Shown in pieces: positions 6,755 through 16,225 of a DNA stretch of 26,336 nt. A program made the position numbers and the translations under genes. The stretch spans positions 1-26,336 of the forward strand of contig CASBQX010000360.1 in NCBI GenBank assembly GCA_949127925.1. The letters run 5' to 3'. The stretch comes from Synechococcales cyanobacterium PMM_0002 (GTDB taxonomy: Bacteria; Cyanobacteriota; Cyanobacteriia; Elainellales; Elainellaceae). The number at the start of each line of letters is the position of its first letter. Position 1 is the stretch's first letter. Under the pieces are notes generated by a model that saw only the letters and a program-made list of their open reading frames with translations, searched no databases and was not told where the DNA came from.

Positions 6755-8728
6755 TCAATCGACCGCTTCGTAATCGGCTGTTACCGTTTCGTCATTCTCA
6801 AAGTTGTAGCTCTCATCATACTCTTCTGAGGGATCGATTGGTAGTTCGCCGTTTCCATTGGCCCAGACGGCTGTGGCATGTTCTATGCCATCCTCGTCAT
6901 AGTCGTCCTCTGGCTCAATAGTTTGTTGATAAACGGCAGAGCCTAGTGCAAACAGAGCCTGTTGCAGGGAGTCAAGCCGATCTTTCATTGCCTCTAGGCT
7001 AATGGCACGATCGGCGATCGCTGACCGCAATTCCGCCACTTTCTCCGCCGCTTGAGCCTTGTAAGATTCGGGGATCAGGTCACCATTATCGCGCAGCGTT
7101 GTTTCATAGTTGGTGAACAAGATGTCTGCTTGGTTGCGATATTCAATTAACTGCCGACGTACCCCATCTTCCTCGGCATACATTTCCGCTTCCTGACGCA
7201 TCCGCTCCACTTCAGCTTCGCTTAAACCGCCAGTATTGCTAATGCGGATACTTTGCTCTCGACCGGTGCCTTTATCGCGGGCTGACACTTGAAGGATGCC
7301 ATTGGCGTCGATCTCAAACGACACCTCAATTTGCGGCACTCCCCGAGGCGCAGGAGGGATACCTGTTAGCTGAAATTTACCTAGGCTCTTATTATCTTTC
7401 GCTAGAGCGCGCTCGCCCTGCAACACATGGATCTCAACAGATGTTTGACCATCTGTTGCCGTTGAAAAGGTCTGTGTTTTGCTGGTTGGTACGGTTGTGT
7501 TTCGTTCAATAATTTTTGTAAAGACCTCACCCAGGGTCTCAATCCCCAAAGACAAGGGGGTCACATCTAACAGCAATAGATCTTTGACTTCGCCGCCTAA
7601 AACACCTGCCTGAATCGCCGCCCCTAGTGCTACAGCCTCATCGGGATTAACGGAGCGATCAGGAGGTTTGCCGCTAAAGTGCTCTCTGATTGCGTCTTGC
7701 ACCGCCGGAATTCGGGTTGACCCACCAACCAAAATAATCTTGTCAATTTGATCAGGGGTTAACCCACAGTCTTTCAGTGCTTGGGTGACGGGTTCAATCG
7801 TGTCTTTTACCAAGGTGCTGACTAAGTCTTCAAACTTGGCGCGCGATAGCTCCATCTCTAGATGTTTTGGCCCGGTCTCATCTGCCGTGATAAAGGGCAA
7901 ATTAATTGTGGTGTTCAGTATAGTGGAAAGCTCAATTTTCGCCTTTTCAGCAGCTTCTCGGAGGCGTTGAAGCGCCATTTTGTCAGTTGAAAGGTCAATT
8001 CCTTCCTGGGTTTGGAAGCAATCCATCAGCCAGCGCACTACAAAGTTGTCAAAATCGTCGCCGCCTAGGTGGTTATTCCCTGAGGTGGCTTTGACTTCAA
8101 AAACGCCATCGCCTAGCTGAAGGACAGACACGTCAAACGTACCACCGCCTAGGTCAAACACCAAAACACTCTGTTCTTGATCTTGTTTGTCTAACCCGTA
8201 GGAAAGGGCGGCGGCGGTGGGTTCGTTGATAATTCTAAGAACTTCAAGCCCAGCAATGGTGCCAGCATCTTTAGTGGCTTGCCGCTGGGCGTCGGTGAAG
8301 TAGGCAGGAACAGTAATCACCGCCTGAGTGACAGGCTCTCCCAAGTAGTTTTCAGCATCTTGCTTCAGCTTTTGTAAGATCATGGCTGATACCTCTTGAG
8401 GGGTATAGCTGCGACCTCGAATTTGAACATCTACGGTGTCGTCTTTGCCGCGCACGCAGTTATAGGGGACTCGAGTCCGCTCTGCTGTGGTGTCATCCCA
8501 GCGGCGACCAATGAACCGCTTAATGCTAAAAATGGTGTTTTCTGCATTGGTTACGGCTTGCCGTTTTGCCAATTGTCCCACAAGGCGTTCGCCGCTTTTG
8601 CCAAAGCCCACAATGCTGGGCGTAGTTCGCCCGCCTTCAGAGTTGGCAATAACGACAGGTTGACCGCCTTCTAGCACAGCAACACAGCTGTTTGTTGTGC
8701 CCAGGTCAATACCAATGACTTTTCCCAT
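6755..8728 (-). CDS. dnaK: Molecular chaperone DnaK (Hsp70)
   Basis: A 657-residue Hsp70. The ATPase domain opens with MGKVIGIDLGTTNSCVAV (phosphate-binding loop 1) and contains VFDLGGGTFDVSVLQ and the ILVGGSTRIPAVQ adenosine motif. The linker DLLLLDVTPLSLGIETLG precedes the substrate-binding domain. The acidic C-terminal tail ends in ADYEAVD, not a standard EEVD-like motif. Cyanobacteria carry several dnaK paralogues; this is the copy linked to grpE and dnaJ, and I do not assign it to DnaK1 or DnaK2 from sequence alone. grpE lies 238 bases upstream, and no CIRCE (HrcA) operator is visible in that spacer. Confidence 0.97.
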   Translation of the reverse strand: MGKVIGIDLGTTNSCVAVLEGGQPVVIANSEGGRTTPSIVGFGKSGERLVGQLAKRQAVTNAENTIFSIKRFIGRRWDDTTAERTRVPYNCVRGKDDTVDVQIRGRSYTPQEVSAMILQKLKQDAENYLGEPVTQAVITVPAYFTDAQRQATKDAGTIAGLEVLRIINEPTAAALSYGLDKQDQEQSVLVFDLGGGTFDVSVLQLGDGVFEVKATSGNNHLGGDDFDNFVVRWLMDCFQTQEGIDLSTDKMALQRLREAAEKAKIELSTILNTTINLPFITADETGPKHLEMELSRAKFEDLVSTLVKDTIEPVTQALKDCGLTPDQIDKIILVGGSTRIPAVQDAIREHFSGKPPDRSVNPDEAVALGAAIQAGVLGGEVKDLLLLDVTPLSLGIETLGEVFTKIIERNTTVPTSKTQTFSTATDGQTSVEIHVLQGERALAKDNKSLGKFQLTGIPPAPRGVPQIEVSFEIDANGILQVSARDKGTGREQSIRISNTGGLSEAEVERMRQEAEMYAEEDGVRRQLIEYRNQADILFTNYETTLRDNGDLIPESYKAQAAEKVAELRSAIADRAISLEAMKDRLDSLQQALFALGSAVYQQTIEPEDDYDEDGIEHATAVWANGNGELPIDPSEEYDESYNFENDETVTADYEAVD

Positions 8729-8966
8729 AATTAGCGGCTGTCCATGTATTCAAGTGAATGAGTGCAACTCTGTGGAACAACTGAACTCATTTCTAGCAGA
8801 GTATTCCGCAAATGCCCACAACTTTGAGCAGCTCAGATAAAAAACTCTGCGATCGCTCCCTGAACCAAATCGAAAAAGCGTGGCTTAACAACACCAACAG
8901 ACCTAGTCAGATTCGATCTGCTTAAGTATCAAATAGAACTCCCCCATCTTTTACTCTACCCGACTA

Positions 8967-9713
8967 TCAGACCTCAGACATCCCCGCTTCGCCTTGCTGC
9001 GAATCGTCTTCTGACTCAGGTAACGCCGCTACTTTGACCATAGCATGCCGCAATACGCGCTCTCCTAGGAGGTAGCCTCGTACGAGTTCCTCAATGACCG
9101 TGCCCTCTGGGAACTCATGAGTAGATTCCCGCATTACAGCTTCGTGCATGTTTGGATCAAAATCCTTACCTTCAGAGCGCATCGGTGCCACGCCAATCCG
9201 CTTCAGCCGATCCACTAGATCTTTATACACGCCCTGATAGCTCTTATGAATTGCCATCGCCTCTTCACCTTGCGGCTTAATTTGCGATCGCGCCCGCTCA
9301 AAATTATCTACAACGGGCAGCAACTCTACTACAGTGCTGCACTTAATCTGCTGTTCTAGCTCTTCTTTTTCTCGCTGAGTCCGCTTACGAAAATTTTCAA
9401 AATCCGCTGCAATCCTCATGAATTGACCCGTACGCTCCTCTGATTGAAGCTTAAGCGCCTCAAGTTCTTGAGTCAGAGCCACCACGTCGGGCTGTTTCTC
9501 TACTCCCTCAGGAGTCTCAATCACTTCAGCTTCAACCTCAAGCGTAGAGTCTACGGTCTCTTTATTCGCCAACGCCTCAGAACCCTTAATGGATTCATCA
9601 TCCACCTGATTTGTCTCAACAGCCATGCTCTCACCATCCACCACTTTCAACACATCCGAAGCCTCAGCCATCGCTTCTTGCACGTCTTCTAACAGCTTCT
9701 CTTCGTCAATCAT
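8967..9713 (-). CDS. grpE: Nucleotide exchange factor GrpE
   Basis: A 248-residue GrpE that releases ADP from DnaK. The first 75 or so residues are acidic and low in complexity. A long coiled-coil helix follows (ALTQELEALKLQSEERTGQFMRIAADFENFRKRTQREKEELEQQ), with the conserved ADFENFRKR, then the C-terminal beta domain with NMHEAVMRE and VIEELVRGYLLGERVLRHAMVKVA. It is the first gene of the grpE-dnaK-dnaJ block and is divergent from pilB across a 0.7-kb spacer. The start ATT-CAT context shows no obvious ribosome binding site. Confidence 0.96.
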   Translation of the reverse strand: MIDEEKLLEDVQEAMAEASDVLKVVDGESMAVETNQVDDESIKGSEALANKETVDSTLEVEAEVIETPEGVEKQPDVVALTQELEALKLQSEERTGQFMRIAADFENFRKRTQREKEELEQQIKCSTVVELLPVVDNFERARSQIKPQGEEAMAIHKSYQGVYKDLVDRLKRIGVAPMRSEGKDFDPNMHEAVMRESTHEFPEGTVIEELVRGYLLGERVLRHAMVKVAALPESEDDSQQGEAGMSEV

Positions 9714-10422
9714 TGTGTACCAAATATTTCAGAAATTCCAGCACTAAGAATCTTATGATTCAGCGATTTAGGCTGGCCTATGCTATACAAGATGCATCAT
9801 AAATCAAGATGCACTTGCCAGACTTCATATACTTAGACAGCTAGGTATCCTAAAATATCCAGCAATGTATTAAGCATGGATTTGGCTAGTCGCAACCGCC
9901 CAGCATCGCTTTACTAAGCGTAACCCACTAACGATATTTTATTCGTCTTCCTGGGGAATGCTTGAGTTTACAACTTGCAGCTTTCCGTTCTGAGAGCTTT
10001 CCGGCGTTAAGTCCTCTTACAATTGCCCTAGCCTTTATCTTTAAGAGGTCAACGGTCAGCCTACTAAAATTCTGAAACTTCATTAAAGATTGATATATCT
10101 TTGGGATGTAAGACGATGGCATGTGACTGGGGATGAACTGGGGGATCTGTTGTCTCCTGGAGTGCCGTTTTATCACATTACAGCCTCAGTCCAGCAAAGA
10201 GATTGGGTTCTACTGCATTTCCCCATGCACCTGTAGATTTTTATTTCTTAAACGCTTTTTAGGATGTTTAGACCGCTCGGCTCAAAATTTGTCGGTTTCA
10301 CGTCAAATTTGCTGAGTTTGGTCAACACCTTAGATAAAAGCTGACTCTAAAACTGCTCACTCTCGATTTTAAAGATCGTCGGGACTACTCCATAAAGGCT
10401 ATAAGGAACTTCGGCATCAGCT
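9714..10422. other. Divergent grpE/pilB intergenic region, no gene seen
   Basis: This 709-base spacer is more AT-rich than its neighbours and must hold the promoters for grpE (minus) and pilB (plus). I see two pairs of 9-base direct repeats: CAAGATGCA at 9788-9796 and 9805-9813, and AGCTTTCCG at 9979-9987 and 9995-10003. No CIRCE operator, tRNA or convincing small RNA is visible. An 82-codon minus-strand open frame (9928-10176) is strongly basic with no family resemblance and is taken as spurious. Confidence 0.5.
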
Positions 10423-12426
10423 ATGGCTAACTCTTCCTCTCAACGGCGCGCCCTGGTCGTTCAGCATAATTTTTCTCCCTTTAGCAACAAGCTCATCCAA
10501 GCTGGCTACGTCAACAATGACCAAATGCAGCAGGCTTTGGTTGAGAGTCGCAAGACTGGCAGACCGTTGACCGAAGTTTTAGAGATGATCACCGGGCAGC
10601 AGCTGCCGCCCGACTTGCTGCGCCAATACAAGAAGCAGCAGCTGTTTGAGCTTAAAATTCTTTACGGTGTAGAATCTCTCGATCCTGAAATTAGCCAAAT
10701 TTCGACTAGTCAAGTTAGCCAGCTAATTGACACCTTGATTCCTGTAGATCTGTGCCGCCGCTATCGCCTGGTGCCGCTGTCTCGCACAGAAGGCACTCCT
10801 TCGTCAGTGCTGATTGCAATGGCAGACCCAGACGATCTAGCGGCTCAAGATGATTTGAATCGAATTCTTCGACCCCAGCATCTGGCGTTGCAGCGGATGG
10901 TCATCACCATTGAAGACTATCAGCGCATCATTTCCCAGTATTTAGACGAGCAGGTTGAACGTCAAAAACAGCGAGATTTCCAGTCTAAGGTAGATGTCAA
11001 AGGTGACTTAGAAAGCTTAGATTATCTTGACCTAGAAGAGCCAGGTGACGATCTTGAGGCCAACTTGGATGCGGCTCTACAAGATGCTGAAGCCGCTCCA
11101 GTCATAGCCTTAGTCAACAAGATTTTGGTCAAGGCTCTGCAAGATGGAGTGTCTGATATCCACGTCGAGCCTCAAGAGGAACACTTAAGAATTCGCTTCC
11201 GGAAGGATGGGGTACTTCGAGAGGGGTTTGAGCCGCTGCCTAAGAAAATTATTCCTGCCGTGACAGCACGCTTCAAAATTATCGCTGAGTTGGATATTGC
11301 CGAGCGTCGGATGCCTCAAGATGGGCGCATCCGACGCATTTTTGATGGCCGTAAGGTAGATTTTCGGGTCAATACGCTGCCCAGCCGCTACGGCGAAAAA
11401 GTGGTGCTGCGGATTCTTGACAACTCGGCCACCCAGTTAGGGTTGGATAAACTGATTACTGATCCCGAGACCTTGAATATTGTTCAAGATATGGTGGCGC
11501 GTCCCTTTGGGCTGATTTTGGTGACTGGCCCTACGGGTTCTGGTAAAACGACAACGCTTTACTCGGCTTTGTCGGAGCGCAACAGTCCTGGGGTCAATAT
11601 CAGTACAGCCGAGGATCCGATTGAATATTCGCTTCCAGGGATTACTCAGGTTCAGGTGATTCGAGAAAAAGGCATGGACTTTGCCTCGATCTTGCGCGCC
11701 TTCCTCCGACAAGATCCAGATGTGATTCTGGTGGGTGAGACGCGCGACAGGGAGACGGCAAAAACTGCGATTGAAGCTGCTTTGACGGGTCACCTAGTGC
11801 TAACAACCCTACACACTAACGATGCGGCCAGTGCGATCGCCCGTCTTGAAGAAATGGGTGTAGAAACGTTCATGGTCTCTAGCTCCCTCATCGGGGTGCT
11901 AGCTCAGCGACTGATGCGGCGAGTATGCTCTGAATGCCGGATTCCCTACAACCCCTCTAGTGAGGAACTAGCGCGATTTGGGCTCTCCGCTTCTAGAGAA
12001 GCTGAAGTGATCTTTTATAAATCCAATGAACTACAGGTCGATGAAATTCAAACAGCTCGGGCCAACAATACCCTATGCCCAAGCTGTAAAGGCTCTGGTT
12101 ATAAAGGGCGTTGCGGCGTCTACGAAGTTATGCGGATCACAGAGCAGTTACAGAGCCTGATTACGGAGAGTGCTCCGACTGAGCGAATCAAGGAAGTAGC
12201 AGTGGAAGAAGGGATGAAAACCCTGCTGTCTTACAGTTTGAACTTGGTGCGGCAAGGAGCGACTACCCTGGAAGAGGTAGAGCGGGTCACGTTTACCGAT
12301 ACTGGATTGGAATCGGAGCTGAAGGCCAAACGCAAAACCTCGCTCACCTGCCGTACCTGTGGTGCTGAGCTAAAGCAAGAATGGCTAGACTGTCCCTATT
12401 GCACTACACCGCGATTTCAAGAGTAG
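10423..12426 (+). CDS. pilB: Type IV pilus extension ATPase PilB
   Basis: A 667-residue secretion-type ATPase that powers pilus extension. The N-terminal ~170 residues form an MshEN/GspE-N-like region. The ATPase core has Walker A GPTGSGKTTT starting at 369, the Asp-box AEDPIEY, Walker B DPDVILVGETRD at 431-442 and the His box TTLHTND. The family's zinc tetracysteine is Cys502/505 with Cys552/555. A further zinc-ribbon-like tail has Cys643/646 and Cys657/660 (CRTCGAELKQEWLDCPYC). An N-terminal c-di-GMP motif, if any, is degenerate: FSNKLIQAGYV replaces RLGxxLxxxGLI. It is the first gene of pilB-pilT-pilC; together with the other pil genes it serves motility, phototaxis and DNA uptake in cyanobacteria. 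Confidence 0.96.
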   Translation: MANSSSQRRALVVQHNFSPFSNKLIQAGYVNNDQMQQALVESRKTGRPLTEVLEMITGQQLPPDLLRQYKKQQLFELKILYGVESLDPEISQISTSQVSQLIDTLIPVDLCRRYRLVPLSRTEGTPSSVLIAMADPDDLAAQDDLNRILRPQHLALQRMVITIEDYQRIISQYLDEQVERQKQRDFQSKVDVKGDLESLDYLDLEEPGDDLEANLDAALQDAEAAPVIALVNKILVKALQDGVSDIHVEPQEEHLRIRFRKDGVLREGFEPLPKKIIPAVTARFKIIAELDIAERRMPQDGRIRRIFDGRKVDFRVNTLPSRYGEKVVLRILDNSATQLGLDKLITDPETLNIVQDMVARPFGLILVTGPTGSGKTTTLYSALSERNSPGVNISTAEDPIEYSLPGITQVQVIREKGMDFASILRAFLRQDPDVILVGETRDRETAKTAIEAALTGHLVLTTLHTNDAASAIARLEEMGVETFMVSSSLIGVLAQRLMRRVCSECRIPYNPSSEELARFGLSASREAEVIFYKSNELQVDEIQTARANNTLCPSCKGSGYKGRCGVYEVMRITEQLQSLITESAPTERIKEVAVEEGMKTLLSYSLNLVRQGATTLEEVERVTFTDTGLESELKAKRKTSLTCRTCGAELKQEWLDCPYCTTPRFQE

Positions 12427-12505
12427 TTTTTAGACTTAGATTTTCATAGTTCTTAGATTTAATTTTCAGCAAGATTACTTCATTTTGGCGGAAGGAGCGA
12501 GCACT

Positions 12506-13630
12506 ATGGAATTGATGATCGAAGATTTGATGGAACAGCTAATCGAGATGGGAGGGTCAGATTTGCACCTTTCGGCTGGATTGTCGCCCTATTTTCGGAT
12601 CAACGGACACCTGACGCCAATTGGTGATGAGCCGATGACGGCTGAAGAGTGTCAACGCCTGATCTTCAGCATGCTCAACAACACTCAGCGTAAAAACCTT
12701 GAGCAAAACTGGGAACTCGATTGCTCCTATGGTGTCAAAGGATTGGCTCGGTTTCGCGTCAATGTCTACAAAGATCGCGGCACCTATGCGGCTTGTCTAC
12801 GAGCACTGAGTTCCAAAATTCCTAACTTTGAAAAGTTGGGACTCCCTGATGTGGTTCGGGAAATGGCGGAAAAGCCTAGAGGGTTGATTCTAGTAACGGG
12901 GCCAACGGGTTCTGGTAAAACGACAACCTTGGCCGCCATGATTGACTTAATCAATCGCACCCGTGCTGAGCACATCTTGACGGTGGAAGATCCGATTGAA
13001 TTTGTCTATGAGCCAGTTAAGAGCTTAATCCACCAACGGCAATTGGGAGAAGACACTAAGAGCTTCGCTAACGCACTAAAGGCGGCGCTGCGGGAAGATC
13101 CCGATATTATTTTGGTCGGAGAAATGCGAGATTTGGAGACGATTGCGCTGGCGATCTCGGCCGCAGAAACCGGACACTTGGTTTTTGGTACTCTACACAC
13201 TAGCTCTGCTGCCCAAACCGTAGACCGAATTATTGACGTGTTTCCCACCGAACGTCAAACTCAGGTGCGCGTGCAGTTGTCTAACTCGCTAGTGGGTGTC
13301 TTTAGCCAGACTTTAGTGCCCCGCAAGAATCCTAAGCCGAATGAGTTTGGGCGGATCATGGCTCAAGAGATCATGGTGATCACGCCCGCAATCTCTAACC
13401 TAATTCGAGAAGGCAAGACGGCTCAGATTTACTCTGCAATTCAAACTGGGGGCAAACTTGGCATGCAAACCTTGGAAAAGGTGCTGGCAGATCAGTACAA
13501 AGCTGGGCTGATTTCGTTTGAAGCCGCCATGTCGAAAACATCTCGTCCTGATGAATTGCAGCGGTTAATCGGCGGCGTTCAGCCTGCTGGTTCGGCGCGG
13601 CCTGGGGCGTCGATGGCGGGTAGACCCTAG
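12506..13630 (+). CDS. pilT: Type IV pilus retraction ATPase PilT
   Basis: A 374-residue PilT that powers pilus retraction. The N-terminal PAS-like part includes the family segment MEQLIEMGGSDLHLSAG. The ATPase has Walker A GPTGSGKTTT (from about residue 132), VEDPIEF, Walker B DPDIILVGEMRD and the His box GTLHTSSA. I chose the ATG at 12506: GGAAGGAG at 12490-12497 is a strong ribosome binding site 8 bases upstream, and the N-terminus then matches known PilT proteins. A TTG at 12485 would add seven residues but would encode the ribosome binding site itself. It lies 79 bases after pilB and 48 before pilC. Confidence 0.96.
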   Translation: MELMIEDLMEQLIEMGGSDLHLSAGLSPYFRINGHLTPIGDEPMTAEECQRLIFSMLNNTQRKNLEQNWELDCSYGVKGLARFRVNVYKDRGTYAACLRALSSKIPNFEKLGLPDVVREMAEKPRGLILVTGPTGSGKTTTLAAMIDLINRTRAEHILTVEDPIEFVYEPVKSLIHQRQLGEDTKSFANALKAALREDPDIILVGEMRDLETIALAISAAETGHLVFGTLHTSSAAQTVDRIIDVFPTERQTQVRVQLSNSLVGVFSQTLVPRKNPKPNEFGRIMAQEIMVITPAISNLIREGKTAQIYSAIQTGGKLGMQTLEKVLADQYKAGLISFEAAMSKTSRPDELQRLIGGVQPAGSARPGASMAGRP

Positions 13631-13678
13631 CAGTATTTTTAATCCTCAGATAGTTTTAACCACTTTTCTAAAACCGCC

Positions 13679-14914
13679 ATGCAAACCTATGTTGTTCGCG
13701 CCCGAGATTCTAAGGGCAATCCCGTCAAGCGGAAGATTTCAGCCCCTTCTCCCGCAGAGGCGCGCTCTAGTTTGAGGGAGCAGGGGTTGTTTGTGCAAGA
13801 GCTGACTCAAGATCGGAGTTTCTTTGAGATCCTGAATACACTCGACTTGAAGCAGATTCAAAACTCGATGGTGAAAGTCACTGTCAAGGACAAGGCCATC
13901 TTTTCTCGTCAGTTTGCGGCCCTTGTGAATGCAGGGGTGGCGTTAGTTCGAGGGTTGGGGGTGCTAGCGGATCAGTGTCCCAATCCCAAATTGAAGCGGG
14001 CTCTCCAGGAGATTAGCTCTGATGTGCAGCAGGGTACCAACCTGTCTGATGCCATGCGCAAGCATCCTCAGTGCTTTGACGGCCTTTACGTCAGTATGAT
14101 CCAGGCGGGCGAAGTGGGTGGGGTGCTGGATGACGTACTCAACCGTCTGTCAAAACTTCTAGAAGATGTTGCCCGCTTGCAAAACCAGATTAAATCTGCG
14201 ATGGCATACCCTATCACAGTAGGCATTATTGCGCTGCTGGTGTTTTTGGGAATGACAATTTTCTTACTGCCCATCTTTGCGGGCATTTTTGAAGAACTAG
14301 ATGCTGAGTTGCCTATGTTTACGCAAATTATGCTAAATATCAGCAATATTCTACGAACTCCAATTTATTCTATTGCACTGATTATTGTTGTCATGGTTTT
14401 GGCGTTTGCGTATCGGCAGTATTACAAGACACGAGTCGGCCGCGAAACGATCGATCGCTTTTCCCTGAAAATGCCGCTGTTTGGAGATTTGATTCAAAAA
14501 AGCTGTACAGCTCGGTTTTGCCGCACCTTTGGGGCATTGTCTCGCTCAGGAGTCCCTATTTTGACCTCATTGGAAATTGTGCGAGATACGGCTGGCAATC
14601 AGGTGATTGCGAATGCGGTCGATGAAGCGCGACGGGAAGTACAGTCGGGCGGCATGATTAGTCTAGCCCTGCAACGGGAGCAGGTTTTCCCCATCATGGC
14701 GATTCAAATGATGAGCATTGGGGAAGAGACGGGAGAAATCGACACAATGCTAATGAAGGTGGCCGACTTTTATGAAGATGAGGTAGAGCAAGCGGTAAAA
14801 GCTCTGACTAGTATTATGGAACCGATCATGATTGTGTTTTTGGGCGGTATGGTCGGGTCAATCTTGGTGGCAATGTATTTGCCGATGTTTGCGGTGATGG
14901 ACAACATCAAATAG
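13679..14914 (+). CDS. pilC: Type IV pilus inner membrane platform protein PilC
   Basis: A 411-residue GspF/PilC protein, the inner-membrane platform on which PilB and PilT act. Two GspF domains are visible, about residues 70-195 (FSRQFAALVNAGVALVRGL) and 275-400 (FCRTFGALSRSGVPILTSL). Membrane segments lie near 175-203, 225-245 and 380-405. The N-terminal cytoplasmic part begins MQTYVVRARDSKGNPVKRKI. It follows pilT by 48 bases in the same direction. Major and minor pilins are not in this window. Confidence 0.95.
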   Translation: MQTYVVRARDSKGNPVKRKISAPSPAEARSSLREQGLFVQELTQDRSFFEILNTLDLKQIQNSMVKVTVKDKAIFSRQFAALVNAGVALVRGLGVLADQCPNPKLKRALQEISSDVQQGTNLSDAMRKHPQCFDGLYVSMIQAGEVGGVLDDVLNRLSKLLEDVARLQNQIKSAMAYPITVGIIALLVFLGMTIFLLPIFAGIFEELDAELPMFTQIMLNISNILRTPIYSIALIIVVMVLAFAYRQYYKTRVGRETIDRFSLKMPLFGDLIQKSCTARFCRTFGALSRSGVPILTSLEIVRDTAGNQVIANAVDEARREVQSGGMISLALQREQVFPIMAIQMMSIGEETGEIDTMLMKVADFYEDEVEQAVKALTSIMEPIMIVFLGGMVGSILVAMYLPMFAVMDNIK

Positions 14915-15072
14915 ACAGCATCAACGAGAACTGTAGCGAGTCCCGATTGTGCGAGACCCAATTTGGCCTGCTGAGAGTGTTCTAGAGCGCAGCTTTCAGT
15001 AAACCAATTAACAGCTTCTGTTCAGGCTAGGTTTTCTTTCAATTGGGACGCGATGGAGGATCGTTTGGAGTC

Positions 15073-15687
15073 ATGGCGACTAAGCAGTTTCACTACGAAG
15101 AACTTTTAGCTGATTACAGTGACCCGCGAGGGGCGATCGCCTTACTGAAGCAGCATCGCCCCTACCTGGAAATGATTCCCAGCATGCGCCGTCCAGATGA
15201 GAGCGTGATTACGATTCCGCTGCCTGTGATTCGCGTTCGTCAGGCTGGGATGTCGGGCACATCGGGCGGAGCCACGGTTGGGGCTGGCGAAGTTGTGCGG
15301 TTGCCGTGCGATGTGGCTGTTTTAATGTGTGATCCCGAATGGAAAATCAAGACAGGGATAGAGATCTTTGTCTTTATTTATCGTCCGGAAGAAGATTTTT
15401 CGGATTTGCTCGGGCGTTGGCGGCACACCCAGGTGCTACTAGATAAAGGGTATGAGTGGCTGATGCCGTCCCGCTATCAGCACATTTTGAACGATGCGGC
15501 AGAACAAACTCAACCGCTGTTTGTTATTTTACCGGGGACGCCAGAACGGATTCGGCGAGGGCTGAAGGGAGCCTGTTTGCCGTTTATTGTGCAGTCGATG
15601 GATGATTTGGAAGACGATGCGTTGGAGCCACTTCAATCGCTGGCAGCAGAAGCCTCAGCAGAAGCCCTAAAAGAGGCAGAAGACTAG
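15073..15687 (+). CDS. Conserved cyanobacterial hypothetical protein
   Basis: A protein of about 204 residues with no recognised domain. It has no signal peptide or membrane segment, a mixed alpha/beta middle (VAVLMCDPEWKIKTGIEIFVFIY) and an acidic, Ala/Glu-rich C-terminus (ALEPLQSLAAEASAEALKEAED). I chose the ATG at 15073, with GGAGGA at 15055-15060 as a possible ribosome binding site 12 bases upstream. A TTG at 15043 would add 10 residues with no better support. It starts 158 bases after pilC on the same strand and may be read from the pil transcript. A pilus-related role is only guilt by neighbourhood. Confidence 0.7.
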   Translation: MATKQFHYEELLADYSDPRGAIALLKQHRPYLEMIPSMRRPDESVITIPLPVIRVRQAGMSGTSGGATVGAGEVVRLPCDVAVLMCDPEWKIKTGIEIFVFIYRPEEDFSDLLGRWRHTQVLLDKGYEWLMPSRYQHILNDAAEQTQPLFVILPGTPERIRRGLKGACLPFIVQSMDDLEDDALEPLQSLAAEASAEALKEAED

Positions 15688-15700
15688 GCTGAAAGCGTCT

Positions 15701-16150
15701 CTAGTGGTCTCCTTGACGTTCTACAGTTGCTTCCATGGTGCTGGCTAGATAATGCCCAGACATGATGCTGCTAGAGAGACAGTAAGAATTTTCGCCCAGG
15801 CGGTGGAGCGTTTCAAACCCCGTACGGCGCTGGCGATCGTCTAAGACCCAATACCGCTGCACGATCGATTCTGGAGCCACCCAACCTTCTCCTTCCACTC
15901 GCCCTAGCAGGCTGTGCTGAAGCACGAAGGTGTATTGGCGATCGCCTGACGTGAGCCTGCCCCGATATTGCAAGGTAATCTCATCTCGGTCGATACCCGG
16001 AAAATTTAACCGAGTGACCATTGTGTACCAGTTGTCTCGGCTCCATGCAATTAATATTCTGCCCTTTACCGTTACGGGCATGGTATCTCGGTCGAGCCAG
16101 CTCCCTTGCAACGTCCAGCGTCCGGCCTGCATTAAAAACGTGTGAGACAC
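15701..16150 (-). CDS. Hypothetical protein, predicted beta-rich
   Basis: A protein of 149 residues from a GTG at 16150, or 143 from the ATG (Met7) at 16132. Neither start has a convincing ribosome binding site. The sequence alternates polar and hydrophobic residues with many Trp and Tyr (RWTLQGSWLDRD, ILIAWSRDNWYTMVTRL, RQYTFVLQHSLLGRVEGEGW), which suggests a small lipocalin-like beta barrel; that fold call is inference. No signal peptide is visible. It lies 75 bases downstream of anmK on the same strand and is convergent, 13 bases apart, with the upstream hypothetical gene. Confidence 0.65.
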   Translation of the reverse strand: MSHTFLMQAGRWTLQGSWLDRDTMPVTVKGRILIAWSRDNWYTMVTRLNFPGIDRDEITLQYRGRLTSGDRQYTFVLQHSLLGRVEGEGWVAPESIVQRYWVLDDRQRRTGFETLHRLGENSYCLSSSIMSGHYLASTMEATVERQGDH

Positions 16151-16225
16151 AGCCCTAGTCCTTAGTGGTTAATCGCAATATCCCGACGGCGAGTGTAGCT
16201 GGCAAGTAATGCTAACACGGGACGA

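Noticed and set aside
8729..8966. Possible CIRCE (HrcA) operator before dnaK, also sought before grpE
   Set aside because: No TTAGCACTC-N9-GAGTGCTAA or close variant was found; GAGTGCAACTC near 8760 is only a partial half-site.
9928..10176. 82-codon minus-strand open frame in the grpE/pilB spacer
   Set aside because: Strongly basic, no recognisable family, no ribosome binding site, and located where divergent promoters are expected.
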